Positions 7,365 to 15,381 of a stretch of DNA of 64,000 bases are shown piece by piece. Source of the stretch: Desulfovibrio sp. (GTDB lineage: Bacteria; Desulfobacterota; Desulfovibrionia; Desulfovibrionales; Desulfovibrionaceae). The stretch's first letter is position 1; each line of letters begins with the position of its first letter. The notes beneath the pieces were generated by a model. That model did no database searches, was not told the DNA's origin, and was given only the letters and a program-made list of their open reading frames with translations. Made by a program: the position numbers and the translations under genes. The stretch is from positions 62,001 through 126,000 of the forward strand of contig JALHJW010000009.1 of the NCBI GenBank assembly GCA_022839785.1, in the 5' to 3' direction.

Positions 7365-7601
7365 ATGAGCGCGCCCAAGGTGTTCATCGACCTGACCGGC
7401 AAGTGCTGAGGCGTCGGTCTGGAGATAAGTTGGTATCTCCGTCTCGGACGCCAGCAGGTGCTGGAGGCTTTGGTCAAGCGCTCCAGCGTGCCGCAGGTCA
7501 CGGGGAACGTGGGGCCGGACATGGGCCATGCCATGGAGATGGAGGAGCGCGGTGAGAACGTGCTCTTCCGCTTCACGCGCAATCCCCGGCGCGAGGCGTA
7601 G
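7365..7601 (+). CDS. TusA/SirA-like protein with selenocysteine at an in-frame TGA
   Basis: From ATG 7365, preceded by GAGGAGAG, the frame reads FIDLTGKC, then TGA (7407-7409, codon 15), then continues GVGLEIS to TAG at 7601. Reading TGA as selenocysteine gives 78 residues. The product resembles TusA/SirA sulfurtransferases in length and layout: beta-strand IDLTG before the active-site Cys, QVLEALV in the second strand, MGHAMEMEERGENVLFRFTR at the C-terminus. The usual CPxP motif would be Cys-Sec-Gly-Val. A strong hairpin begins at the base after TGA. Without recoding only a 14-residue peptide would be made. A nonsense-mutated tusA paralogue is the alternative. Confidence 0.75.
7410..7452 (+). 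promoter_or_regulatory. Candidate bacterial SECIS hairpin
   Basis: Directly after the TGA, GGCGTC (7410-7415) pairs with GACGCC (7447-7452). After a 5/6-nt internal loop, GGAGATA (7421-7427) pairs with TATCTCC (7434-7440), leaving the apical loop AGTTGG. The apical loop starts 18 nt after the TGA and contains guanines, as required for SelB-dependent elements. The hairpin is inside the coding region, normal for bacteria. Recognition by SelB is inferred. Confidence 0.7.
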
Positions 7602-7620
7602 GCGCGCGGGGGGCGGACGC

Positions 7621-8232
7621 ATGAACCGCGAGGCCGTGATCTACGCCATGAGTCCGCGCCAGGGCGGCAACTCCGATGCCGCGGCCCGGGCCTTCGCCGA
7701 GGGCGTGCGCGCCGCCGGGGGCGAGGCCCGGATCATGGCCCTGCGCGGCGCGGACCTCATGCCCTGCCGCGGCTGCTACGGCTGCCGGGCCGATCTGGGC
7801 GGGCGCTGCGTGCTGCCCGACGCCGCGGCCGTGGCCGAACTCTACAGGCCTCTGCTGGAGGCCCGGCTTCTGGCCTTTGCCGCGCCCATCTACTTCTACC
7901 ACCTGCCCGCCCAGGCCAAGGCCTTCATCGACCGCAGCCAGCCCTGGCATCTGCGGCGCGAGGCGGGCGACCCCGTCCTGGCCGCCCTGCCGCCGCGCCG
8001 CGCCGTGCCCCTTCTGGTTTCGGGCAGGGCGCGGGGCGAGCGCCTCTTCGAGGGCAGCCTGCTGACCCTCAAGTACTTCCTCCTGTCCTTCAACGTCCGG
8101 CTGGCCGGGGCCGTGGAGCTGCGCGGCTACGACGACAGCCACGACCTGGAGGCGGACCAGGAGGCGCTGGAACGGACGCGCGGGGCGGGCGCGCAGGCCT
8201 GGCGCGAGGCCGTCCGGGACGGGACGGCATGA
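7621..8232 (+). CDS. Iron-sulfur flavoprotein-like NAD(P)H-dependent FMN reductase
   Basis: The 203-residue protein has the flavodoxin-like start with the phosphate loop SPRQGGNS (11-18) and then Cys49, Cys52, Cys55 and Cys63, a CX2CX2CX7C cluster. That compact motif binds a 4Fe-4S cluster in archaeal and clostridial iron-sulfur flavoproteins (Isf). FAAPIYFYHLPAQAKAFIDR is the typical family segment after it. It probably carries FMN and one cluster and shuttles electrons. The start at 7621 follows a GGGGGGCGG stretch 20 bp after the selenoprotein stop, and the stop overlaps comF by 4 bp. The selenoprotein may be its partner. Confidence 0.8.
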   Translation: MNREAVIYAMSPRQGGNSDAAARAFAEGVRAAGGEARIMALRGADLMPCRGCYGCRADLGGRCVLPDAAAVAELYRPLLEARLLAFAAPIYFYHLPAQAKAFIDRSQPWHLRREAGDPVLAALPPRRAVPLLVSGRARGERLFEGSLLTLKYFLLSFNVRLAGAVELRGYDDSHDLEADQEALERTRGAGAQAWREAVRDGTA

Positions 8233-9020
8233 GCGGAGAGGAGGGCGGCGACCCTCCGGGCCGCGCCGCTTCAGGACTGTTCCGGCGTCTTCGGGCTGTG
8301 GCGGCGGCTGCCCTGGGGCTGCTGGAATGCCGCTGCCAATGCTGCGGGGCCGCGGCCTCGCCCGCGCCCGGCGCGCTGCCCCTCTGCGCGCGGTGCCTGA
8401 ATGCGCTTGCGCCGCGGTCCGGCGGCTTCTGTCCGGTCTGCGGCGCGCTCCACGCCGACGAGAGCCAGGCCCCGCACCGCTGCGCTGCCTGCCGCGCCGA
8501 CCCGCCGCCCTGGGACCGGCTGGCCTTCTGGGGTCGCTACGCGGCCCCCCTGACCGGGCTCATCCACGCCTACAAGTACGCCTCGGCCCTGCACCGTTCG
8601 GGGCTGCTCGAAGCCCTGGCGCACGGCGCGTACCTGCGGCTGGAGGGGCTGGCCCCGGAGCTGCCGCGTCCGGACCTGGTGGTCCCGGTGCCGCTGCATC
8701 CGCGCCGTCTGCGGGCGCGCGGCTTCAACCAGAGCCTGGAGCTGGCGCGCGGGCTGGCGCGGCTGGCCGGGCTGCCGTTGGCGGCCCAGGCGCTTTCGCG
8801 CACCCGCCACACCGTGCCCCAGGCCCGCCTGGAGCGCGCCCAGCGTCTGACCAACCTGCGCGGGGCCTTTCGTGCGGATTCCGCCCTGACGGCGGGGCGG
8901 CGCGTGCTGCTGGTGGACGACGTGAGCGCCACCGGCGCGACCCTGCGCGAGTGCGCCACGGCCCTGCGCCGTGCGGGCGCGTCCGGGGTGGACGTGGTGG
9001 TCCTGGCCCGCGCCGGGTAG
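8229..9020 (+). CDS. comF: ComF-family phosphoribosyltransferase-like protein
   Basis: The 263-residue protein has an N-terminal double zinc ribbon (CQCCG, CARC, CPVCG, CAAC between about 36 and 92) and a C-terminal phosphoribosyltransferase domain with VLLVDDVSATGAT, the PRPP-binding loop, and the ARGFNQS hallmark. ComF proteins assist DNA uptake in competent bacteria, but many have no tested role. comEC is also encoded in this window, about 19 kb away. The start overlaps the preceding stop in ATGA. Confidence 0.85.
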   Translation: MSGEEGGDPPGRAASGLFRRLRAVAAAALGLLECRCQCCGAAASPAPGALPLCARCLNALAPRSGGFCPVCGALHADESQAPHRCAACRADPPPWDRLAFWGRYAAPLTGLIHAYKYASALHRSGLLEALAHGAYLRLEGLAPELPRPDLVVPVPLHPRRLRARGFNQSLELARGLARLAGLPLAAQALSRTRHTVPQARLERAQRLTNLRGAFRADSALTAGRRVLLVDDVSATGATLRECATALRRAGASGVDVVVLARAG

Positions 9021-9030
9021 GGCGGGCCGT

Positions 9031-9179
9031 CTAGTGTGACGTCCGCACAATACGCAGAGCCGTATTGTGCGGAGGATCGCTCTGCCGAGAAACGTGGTTC
9101 TCGGCTCGCTCACGCCGCCAACGGCGGCGCAGGAAAGCATCACGAAATGTATCGACTCTTTTCGTGGACGCGACACTAG
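9031..9179. repeat. CTAG-bounded hairpin-rich repeat, copy 1
   Basis: The element runs from CTAGTGTGACGTCC to GGACGCGACACTAG, imperfect terminal inverted repeats. Inside are hairpins at 9043-9072 (11-bp perfect stem CCGCACAATAC/GTATTGTGCGG), 9084-9105 (GCCGAGAA/TTCTCGGC), 9114-9128 (GCCGCC/GGCGGC) and 9141-9166 (CACGAAA/TTTCGTG). A diverged copy lies at 33042-33180 with changes on both sides of the first two stems. It sits between convergent comF and the Old Yellow Enzyme gene, whose TAG stop is part of the right CTAG. Possible MITE or structured RNA. Confidence 0.75.
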
Positions 9180-10189
9180 CGTTTGGCGCGCAGGTACTGC
9201 GTGGGCCAGGCCGCCTCGGCGCACAGCTCCCTGGCCGCGCGCAGGGGCCAGAAGGGATCGCGCAGCAGGGCGCGGCCCAGGAAGACGAGGTCGGCCCGGC
9301 CGTTCGCCGCGATCTCCTCGGCCAGGGCCGGGGCCTCGACGAGGCCGCCGCCGATGACCGGCAGGCCCGTGGCCGTCTTGAGCTGCTCGGCGAAGGGGAT
9401 CTGGTAGCCGGGATGGATGCGCGGGGGCGCGACGTTCACGAGCCCGCCCGAGCTGACGTGCAGGATCTCCAGGCCCGCGGGCGCGATGGCGCGCACGTAG
9501 TCCGCCACCATCTCCACGGTGTTGCCGCCCTCCGCCCAATCCACGGCCGAGACGCGCATGCCGAGGGCCACGTCGTCCGGCAGGGCGGCGCGCACCGCCG
9601 CCACCACCTCGCGCGGGAATCTGGCGCGGTCCTGGCCGTAGGCGTCGGAGCGCGTGTTGGTCAGGGGCGAGAGGAATTCGTTCAGGAGGTAGCCGTGCGC
9701 GGCGTGGACCTCCACCAGCCGGAACCCCGCCCGCGCGGCGCGGGCCGCGGCGTCCGCGAAGGCGCGCGCCACCGCGGCGATGTCGTCCCCGGTCATCGCG
9801 GCCGGGACGTTGTAGCCCTCGGCGTCGAAGGGGATGGGGGCGGGCGCGATGGGGCGCGGATCATCCTGGGCCTTGCGGCCCGCGTGGGCGATCTGGATGG
9901 CCGGGAGCGCGCCCTGCTCGGCGATGAAGCGGGCGATGGGGGCCAGGGCCTCTGCCTGGGCGTCGTTCCACAGGCCGAGGTCCTGGTCGGAGATGCGGCC
10001 GCGCGGCTCCACGGCCGTGGCCTCGATCATGACCACGCCCGCGCCGCCCAGGGCGCGCGCGCCGTAGTGCACGCGGTGGAACTCGCCCGCCAGGCCGTCC
10101 CGGGCCGAGTACATGCACATGGGGGCCATGAGGATGCGGTTGCGCGCGGTCTGCCGACCTATGACGACGGGGCTGAAGAGAACGGACAT
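9176..10189 (-). CDS. Old Yellow Enzyme-family NADH:flavin oxidoreductase (YqjM-like)
   Basis: The 337-residue TIM-barrel flavoprotein starts LFSPVVIGRQTARNRILMAPM and contains IQIAHAGRKA, VEVHAAHGYLLNEFLSP with the substrate-binding H-H pair and Tyr, and GGGLVEAPALAEEI near the FMN phosphate. These match the short YqjM/NamA branch, which reduces activated alkenes with NAD(P)H. ATG 10189 is preceded by GGGAGG; upstream ATGs lack this. The natural substrate is unknown. The stop codon lies within the CTAG boundary of the adjacent repeat element. Confidence 0.88.
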   Translation of the reverse strand: MSVLFSPVVIGRQTARNRILMAPMCMYSARDGLAGEFHRVHYGARALGGAGVVMIEATAVEPRGRISDQDLGLWNDAQAEALAPIARFIAEQGALPAIQIAHAGRKAQDDPRPIAPAPIPFDAEGYNVPAAMTGDDIAAVARAFADAAARAARAGFRLVEVHAAHGYLLNEFLSPLTNTRSDAYGQDRARFPREVVAAVRAALPDDVALGMRVSAVDWAEGGNTVEMVADYVRAIAPAGLEILHVSSGGLVNVAPPRIHPGYQIPFAEQLKTATGLPVIGGGLVEAPALAEEIAANGRADLVFLGRALLRDPFWPLRAARELCAEAAWPTQYLRAKR

Positions 10190-10322
10190 GGGGCCTCCCG
10201 GCAAAACGGTCTTGCCGGAGCATATCCCGCCCCGCGAAAAGCGCAAGCACGGACAGCGGTGAAAGTCGGTATGCGAACGGCGCCTGGGGCGGCCGCCGCA
10301 GCCCCGCCGCGCCTGTTCCGGG

Positions 10323-10835
10323 CTACTGGCCGGCTGCCGTGACGGGCGCGGTTTGGGCGTCCGAGGGCACGGACATGTGCGACTGGGCGATGCGCCACGC
10401 GCCCTTGACCTTGATCAGCACGCAGGTGAAGCGGGCCTCGAAGGCCACCTGGCCGTGCGGGGTCCGCGCCGCGACGGGGGCGACGCCCGCGACCCAGACC
10501 ACATCCCCGCGCCGGGCCATGGCCGAGGGGGTGAAGGCGATGCTGACCTGCGAGGTCTGGGCGAACTCGCGGCGGTAGGCGGCTTCGAGATCGGCCCGCG
10601 AGGTCAGCCATTCGTCCCGGCCCGTGCCGATGTTCAGCACCGGATCGGGCGCGGACAGGGCCATGAGCGCGTCCACGTCCTTGGCCGCGTAGGCGTGGGC
10701 CAGCGTGGTCAGGAGCGCGGTCACCTGCTTCTGGGTGTTGTGGTCCATCGTGACGCCGACGCTGGCCGCGCGGGCTGGCTGGGCGGCGCAGAGCAGGAAC
10801 AGGCCGAGGCAGAGGATGCGAAGGACGCGGGGCAT
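10323..10835 (-). CDS. Secreted NTF2-like (SnoaL/DUF4440-type) protein
   Basis: The 170-residue product has a signal peptide (positive start, hydrophobic helix, cleavage near ARAAS at about 24) and a single NTF2-like domain with AYAAKDVDALMALSAPDPVLNIGTG and the C-terminal VLIKVKGAWRIAQSHMS strand pair. Such domains bind small ligands or act as accessory subunits, and no catalytic set is apparent. AAGGAGGTCGTC immediately before ATG 10835 fixes the start. It appears monocistronic, with the Old Yellow Enzyme gene following 133 bp downstream on the same strand. Confidence 0.75.
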   Translation of the reverse strand: MPRVLRILCLGLFLLCAAQPARAASVGVTMDHNTQKQVTALLTTLAHAYAAKDVDALMALSAPDPVLNIGTGRDEWLTSRADLEAAYRREFAQTSQVSIAFTPSAMARRGDVVWVAGVAPVAARTPHGQVAFEARFTCVLIKVKGAWRIAQSHMSVPSDAQTAPVTAAGQ

Positions 10836-10948
10836 GACGACCTCCTTGGATTGGGTGGTGCCCAGTGCGCGGACGTCATGCTAGAACAGGCGCGAGGGCG
10901 CGGCAAGCGTCGCGCGGGGCGTGGGAACCAACGGACAGGAGAAACGGG

Positions 10949-11260
10949 ATGGCGAAACGCGGCGTACGAAGGGCCATGTCGGCGGCCGAGGCGGATTTGC
11001 GGCGCATTCCGGGCGTGGGGCCGCGCATGGCCGACGATCTGCTCCGGCTGGGCTACGGCAGCGTGGCCCAGTTGGCGGACCAGGACCCGGAGGAGATGTA
11101 CCGGCGGCTCATGGCGCTGGAAGGCCGCCACGTGGACCGCTGCGTGCTCTACGTCTTCAGGAGCGCGGTGCATTTCGCGAAAGCCGCGGACCCCGATCCC
11201 GGGGCCGCCGCGTTCCAGTGGTGGAACTGGAAGGACGGCGGGCCGCTGAGCGGCGGCTGA
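10949..11260 (+). CDS. Helix-hairpin-helix protein of the Cdd1/DUF4332 type
   Basis: The 103-residue protein contains LRRIPGVGPRMADDLLRLGYGSVAQLADQDPEEMYRRL, a helix-hairpin-helix fold with the GVG turn used to contact DNA backbone. The C-terminal half, with DRCVLYVFRSAVHFA and a WWNW patch, matches the small Cdd1 (pathogenicity locus) family. Function is unknown. The start was set at ATG 10949 after ACAGGAG. A possible promoter hexamer TAGAAC lies at about 10882. Confidence 0.75.
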   Translation: MAKRGVRRAMSAAEADLRRIPGVGPRMADDLLRLGYGSVAQLADQDPEEMYRRLMALEGRHVDRCVLYVFRSAVHFAKAADPDPGAAAFQWWNWKDGGPLSGG

Positions 11261-11298
11261 TTGGCTCTGAGCGGCCGCTGTCCGCCGCGCGTCGGCGG

Positions 11299-12546
11299 CT
11301 ACCGCGCGAAGTGCGACCAGTATTCCACGTCCGGGTGGATGTCCATGACGCCCATCTCCTGGCCCAGTTCGCAGATCAGGATCACGCCGAACAGGGTCAG
11401 CGCGGCCAGGGCCCTCAGGCGCGCGCCGCCCTTCGCCTCCTGCAGGGCCAGAGCCGCGGGCAGCACGCCGAAGAGCAGGCAGATGCCCAGGCCGCCCACC
11501 AGGTTCATGACTTCCAGGAAGATGCCGGGGTAGAAGACCGAGACCAGCAGCGGCGGCAGGAAGGCCAGGAGCCAGACGGCCGCGCCGCCCGGTCCATGGC
11601 CCGCGCCGTCCGCGGGCCGCAGAAGGTCGCGCAGGAAGTCCAGCAGGGCCGTGCCGTTGGCCAGGAAGGCGGCGCTCATGGAGAGGATGGCGAAGACAAG
11701 GCCCACGTCCGTGAAGGTTCTGGAGTCGAGCAGGATGGACAGGGGCACGGTGGCCGGGAGGTTCTTGTCGAAGGCCGTGAGCAGGGAGACGGAATCCGGG
11801 CCCTCCATGGGCAGGGCGCAGAACACGGCCACGGTCCAGGCCGCGTTCATGGCCAGCCCGATGAGCGAGCCGTAGAGGATGGAGCGGCGCACGGCGGCGC
11901 GGTCGCCCCGCATCTCGCGGCAGAGCGTGGGGATCAGGTTGTGGAAGAGGAAGGCGGTGAGCGCCACGGGCATGGCCGAGGGCAGGAAGTCCCAGCGCAT
12001 GGGCAGGGCGCGGCGCGCCTCGGCCTCGGGCAGGGCCATGACGATGAGCGCGGCGAAACTGACGCCCATGCAGACCAGGATGGCGGCGTTGCAGCGGCGC
12101 AGGAGCCCCATGCCGAAGGCGGTCAGCCCGGCCACGGCGGCGAAGTAGAGCGTGGTCACGGCCCATTTGGGCAGGGGCACGGCGAAGAGGCTGGTGACCA
12201 CGGTGGTGGTGCCCACCAGATAGGCCGTGAGCACGCCGTAGAAGATGACCATGTCCGCGGCCACGGCCAGCCATTTGGCCGAGGGGCCCAGGCGCGTGCC
12301 GAAGAAGGCGGGCAGGCCCCCGGCCGTCCCGTCCGCCAGCTCCTTCTGGTCGGCCAGGACGTAGGCGCTGTAGAGCATCAGCGCCCAGACCAGGACGATG
12401 CCGAGGAGGGCCGGGATCATTCCGGCGGGCCCCAGGTTGACCGGCAGGGCCAGGATGCCCGCGCCGAGCAGGTTGCCCGTGACCAGCAGGGACATGGTCA
12501 GGATCGGGGCGCGCGCCCCGGATGCGGCGGATGCGGCGTTCGTCAT
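11299..12546 (-). CDS. HAAAP-family amino acid permease
   Basis: The 415-residue membrane protein has about 11 hydrophobic helices. The first contains LLVTGNLLGAGILALPVNLG, the substrate/ion-binding unwound helix of the hydroxy/aromatic amino acid permease family (TyrP, Mtr, SdaC). FLFHNLIPTLCREM in the middle is also family-typical. It starts nine bases after the cysteine desulfidase stop with AAGGA before it. Co-transcription with that gene points to cysteine or serine as substrate rather than aromatic residues; this is inference. Confidence 0.82.
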   Translation of the reverse strand: MTNAASAASGARAPILTMSLLVTGNLLGAGILALPVNLGPAGMIPALLGIVLVWALMLYSAYVLADQKELADGTAGGLPAFFGTRLGPSAKWLAVAADMVIFYGVLTAYLVGTTTVVTSLFAVPLPKWAVTTLYFAAVAGLTAFGMGLLRRCNAAILVCMGVSFAALIVMALPEAEARRALPMRWDFLPSAMPVALTAFLFHNLIPTLCREMRGDRAAVRRSILYGSLIGLAMNAAWTVAVFCALPMEGPDSVSLLTAFDKNLPATVPLSILLDSRTFTDVGLVFAILSMSAAFLANGTALLDFLRDLLRPADGAGHGPGGAAVWLLAFLPPLLVSVFYPGIFLEVMNLVGGLGICLLFGVLPAALALQEAKGGARLRALAALTLFGVILICELGQEMGVMDIHPDVEYWSHFAR

Positions 12547-12555
12547 GGCGGGTCC

Positions 12556-13899
12556 TTACGCGCGCGGGGCGTCCTTTGCGAGCATGATGCCGAGGATCAC
12601 CGGGTCGAGTCCGGCGATGCCCTCCCTGGCCACCCGCGCCAGGTTGCGCATGGTCTGCTCCGGTGAGAAGTCCACGATGCCGTCCGTGGGCCGCACCACG
12701 CAGCCCGACAGGGCGAGCAGGCCGTTGGTCACGGCCGAACCGGCCAGGTGGCCGACCTTCAGGGCGCAGCCGGTCTTGGCCCCGTCGCAGCAGACCGGGG
12801 CGAAGCTGGCGATGTGGTTCTTGACCGCGCCGCCGACGGCCTCGGGCGTGCCGCCGAAGAGGTAGGCGACGGCCGCGGCCACGCCCGCGCCTCCGGCCAC
12901 GCCGCTGCCGCACAGGGCCGAGAGCCTGCCCACGCCCGCCTTGACGGCGCAGGTCGTGAGGTAGCTCAGCATCACCGCCCTGGGCACGATGTCCTCGTCC
13001 TCCAGGGTGGCGAATTCGGCCGCGGCCAGCACGGGAATGCCCGCGGCGATGCACTGGTTGCCGGACCCGGCCAGGGTCATGGCGGGCAGCGGCGCGCCGC
13101 CCATGCGCGAGTCGATGCCCGCGGCCGTGCGGATGACGGCCCAGGCGGCGGCGTCCTTCCTGAGCAGGCCCCGGCGCAGGAGGCCGAGCGTGTTCCGGCC
13201 TACGGCGATGCCCGGCCCGTGGGCCAGGCCGTACTCGCACAGGGCCGTGTTCAGGGCCAGCCCCTCGCGCACGTAGCGGATGTCCGAGGCGTCCATGTCG
13301 TCCAGCAGGTCCACGATCTCGCCCAGGCTGAGGCCCAGAAGCCACTGCTCCAGCTCCTCCAGCCCGCCGTCGCCCTCGTCCGTCCCGGCCCCGGCCTGCG
13401 CGCCGCAGGGCTGCTCCGCGCCGTTGAGGGAGCGCGAGACCACGTGGTCGTGGCGGCCCGCGATCACGGCCACGGCCGTGTCGTCGCCCGAGGTCGCCTC
13501 GACCCGGACGTAGAGCCCCTGCGTCCCTTCGGCGATGCTCGCGCGCACCTTGCCCTGGCGGACCAGCTCCCTGGCCCGGGCAAGGCCGTCCGCGTCCACC
13601 GCGGCGAAGACCTCCAGCCTGCGGGCCGGGTCGCCCGCGGCCGCGCCCATGGCCGCGGCCAGGGGGATGCCCGCCTCGCCGCCGGAGTTGGGGATGGTCA
13701 CGCCCATGGCGTTCTTGTAGATGTTGGGGTCCGTGGACACGGACAGCGCCTCGACGGTCCGGCCCGGCAGGAGGGCCGCGGCCGTGGCCGCGCACAGGCC
13801 GATGGCCGCGGGCTCGGTGCAGCCCAGGCCGGGATCCGTCTCCAGGTGCAGCAGATGGCGGGCCTTGTCGTGCAGGATGTCCTTGATGCCGAATCCCAT
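12556..13899 (-). CDS. UPF0597/CdsB-type L-cysteine desulfidase or serine dehydratase-like enzyme
   Basis: The 447-residue protein has the layout of CdsB/YhaM: DPGLGCTEPAAIGLCAA near the N-terminus, NIYKNAMGVTIPNSGG, then cysteines in LCGSGVAGGAGVAAAV and PVCCDGAKTGCALKVGH that would ligate a 4Fe-4S cluster. Enzymes of this family split L-cysteine to pyruvate, ammonia and sulfide without PLP. Start 13899 follows AAGGAG; 117 bp of extra ORF upstream lacks family similarity. It is the first gene of a two-gene unit with the permease, so import followed by deamination is likely. Confidence 0.85.
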   Translation of the reverse strand: MGFGIKDILHDKARHLLHLETDPGLGCTEPAAIGLCAATAAALLPGRTVEALSVSTDPNIYKNAMGVTIPNSGGEAGIPLAAAMGAAAGDPARRLEVFAAVDADGLARARELVRQGKVRASIAEGTQGLYVRVEATSGDDTAVAVIAGRHDHVVSRSLNGAEQPCGAQAGAGTDEGDGGLEELEQWLLGLSLGEIVDLLDDMDASDIRYVREGLALNTALCEYGLAHGPGIAVGRNTLGLLRRGLLRKDAAAWAVIRTAAGIDSRMGGAPLPAMTLAGSGNQCIAAGIPVLAAAEFATLEDEDIVPRAVMLSYLTTCAVKAGVGRLSALCGSGVAGGAGVAAAVAYLFGGTPEAVGGAVKNHIASFAPVCCDGAKTGCALKVGHLAGSAVTNGLLALSGCVVRPTDGIVDFSPEQTMRNLARVAREGIAGLDPVILGIMLAKDAPRA

Positions 13900-14090
13900 G
13901 CGCGCTCCTTGGCGTTTTCGTCGTGCGGCCGTGTCGCGGGCCGTCCGCGGCCGGGGGCCGGACCGGACCATACCGCGCCCGGCGCGTTTCGTCCATCGTC
14001 CCTGAACACGGTTCACGCCCTGCAGCCAGGGGATTTTGGGGGATGCGCGGCCACCCGGGCCGGGCCTGGGGGGGAGGCCCGCGGACGCTC

Positions 14091-14119
14091 TTGTCCTTGG
14101 CGGGCGGCTGGGCTATCGT
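14091..14119 (+). promoter_or_regulatory. Promoter of argJ
   Basis: TTGTCC (14091-14096), a 17-bp spacer and TATCGT (14114-14119) lie about 58 bp before the argJ ATG. The rest of the 278-bp gap between the divergent cdsB-like gene and argJ is very GC-rich, and I see nothing else in it. Confidence 0.45.
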
Positions 14120-14177
14120 GCCGCTCTTCGCCCGCCCGCGTCGCCGCGCGCGGGCGCGCCACGAAACGGAGGAGACC

Positions 14178-15377
14178 ATGGGCGAGATCCCGGTTCCCAG
14201 AGGATACAGGTTCGCGGCTGTGGCCGCGGAGTTCAAGAGAAAGGACAAGCTCGACCTTGCCCTGATCGTCTCGGAGACGCGCGCCGCCGCGGCGGGCGTG
14301 TTCACCACCAACCTCTTCAAGGCCGCGCCGGTGCTGCAGTGCATCGAGACGCTGGAGGTCCTGCCCACGGCGAGGGCCATCGTGGCCAACTCGGGCCAGG
14401 CCAACGCCTGCACCGGCGACGAGGGCCGCGTGAACTGCCGCCTGACCCTGGAGATGATCACGGAGCTTCTGGGCTGCGACATGGTGGAGCTGCTGCCCGC
14501 CTCCACCGGCGTCATCGGCCAGCACCTGAAGCTCGACAAGTGGCGCGCGGCCATGCCCGCGCTGCGGGAATCCCTGGGCAAGGCCGGTCCCATCGATTTC
14601 GCCAAGGCGATCATGACCACGGACAAGTTTCCCAAGATCGGCTGGCGGCGCATCGAGATCGGGGGCAAGGGCGTCCGGCTCATGGGCATGGCCAAGGGCG
14701 CGGGCATGATCTGCCCGGACATGGCCACCATGCTCGGTTTCGTGATCTGCGACGCCGAGGTCGATCCCCTGTGGTGGCGCGACGCCGTGCGCCGGGCCGT
14801 GGACCAGAGCTTCAACCGCATCACCGTGGACGGCGACACCTCCACCAACGACTGCGTCCTGGCCCTGGCCAACGGCGCGTCCGGCGTGAACGTCTGCGCC
14901 TGCGACGCGGTGGACGGGGCGGACAAGCTGGAGGAGGCCCTGACCGACCTGTGCCAGTCCCTGGCCTACATGATCGTGGAGGACGCCGAGGGCGGCACCA
15001 AGGTCATGCGCATCAGCGTGGTGGGCGCGGCAGACGGTCTGCAGGCCGAGCTGGCGGCGCGGGCCGTGGGCCATTCGCCTCTGGTCAAGACGGCCATGTT
15101 CGGCAAGGACGCCAACTGGGGCCGCATCGTGGCGGCGCTCGGCCGCAGCGGCGCGCAGTTCGACCCGGACGCGGTCAGCGTGGCCATCGGCAACGTGACC
15201 ATCTTCGACAAAGGCCGCCCCGTGGCCGGGGACATGGACGCGCTCCTGGCCCCGATGATGCGCAAGCAGGACGTGAACATCGCGGTTTCGCTGGGCCAGG
15301 GGCCGGGCGAGTACGTGCTGCTGGCCTCGGACCTGACGCACGAGTACGTCTCCATCAACGCCGACTACAGGACGTAG
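14178..15377 (+). CDS. argJ: Bifunctional glutamate N-acetyltransferase/amino-acid acetyltransferase ArgJ
   Basis: The 399-residue protein transfers acetyl between N-acetylornithine and glutamate in arginine synthesis. GAGMICPDMATMLGF holds the self-cleavage site; Thr184 becomes the N-terminal nucleophile of the beta chain. VANSGQANACTG and the C-terminal DLTHEYVSINADYRT are also diagnostic. GGAGGAGACC before ATG 14178 fixes the start. Whether it also uses acetyl-CoA (bifunctional) cannot be told from sequence alone. Confidence 0.95.
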   Translation: MGEIPVPRGYRFAAVAAEFKRKDKLDLALIVSETRAAAAGVFTTNLFKAAPVLQCIETLEVLPTARAIVANSGQANACTGDEGRVNCRLTLEMITELLGCDMVELLPASTGVIGQHLKLDKWRAAMPALRESLGKAGPIDFAKAIMTTDKFPKIGWRRIEIGGKGVRLMGMAKGAGMICPDMATMLGFVICDAEVDPLWWRDAVRRAVDQSFNRITVDGDTSTNDCVLALANGASGVNVCACDAVDGADKLEEALTDLCQSLAYMIVEDAEGGTKVMRISVVGAADGLQAELAARAVGHSPLVKTAMFGKDANWGRIVAALGRSGAQFDPDAVSVAIGNVTIFDKGRPVAGDMDALLAPMMRKQDVNIAVSLGQGPGEYVLLASDLTHEYVSINADYRT

Positions 15378-15381
15378 AATC

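Noticed and set aside
7365..7409. TGA at 7407 as a true stop giving a 14-residue peptide
   Set aside because: Protein-like sequence continues in frame with TusA character and a SECIS-like hairpin follows; termination is the less likely reading, though not excluded.
10160..10189. ATG 10246 as start of the Old Yellow Enzyme gene
   Set aside because: GGGAGG immediately precedes ATG 10189, and family similarity begins there.
10721..14926. A 1401-codon open frame on the minus strand across several genes
   Set aside because: It lies antisense to argJ and in the wrong frame of cdsB and the permease; its sequence is Arg/Gly/Pro-rich low complexity, typical of high-GC shadow frames.
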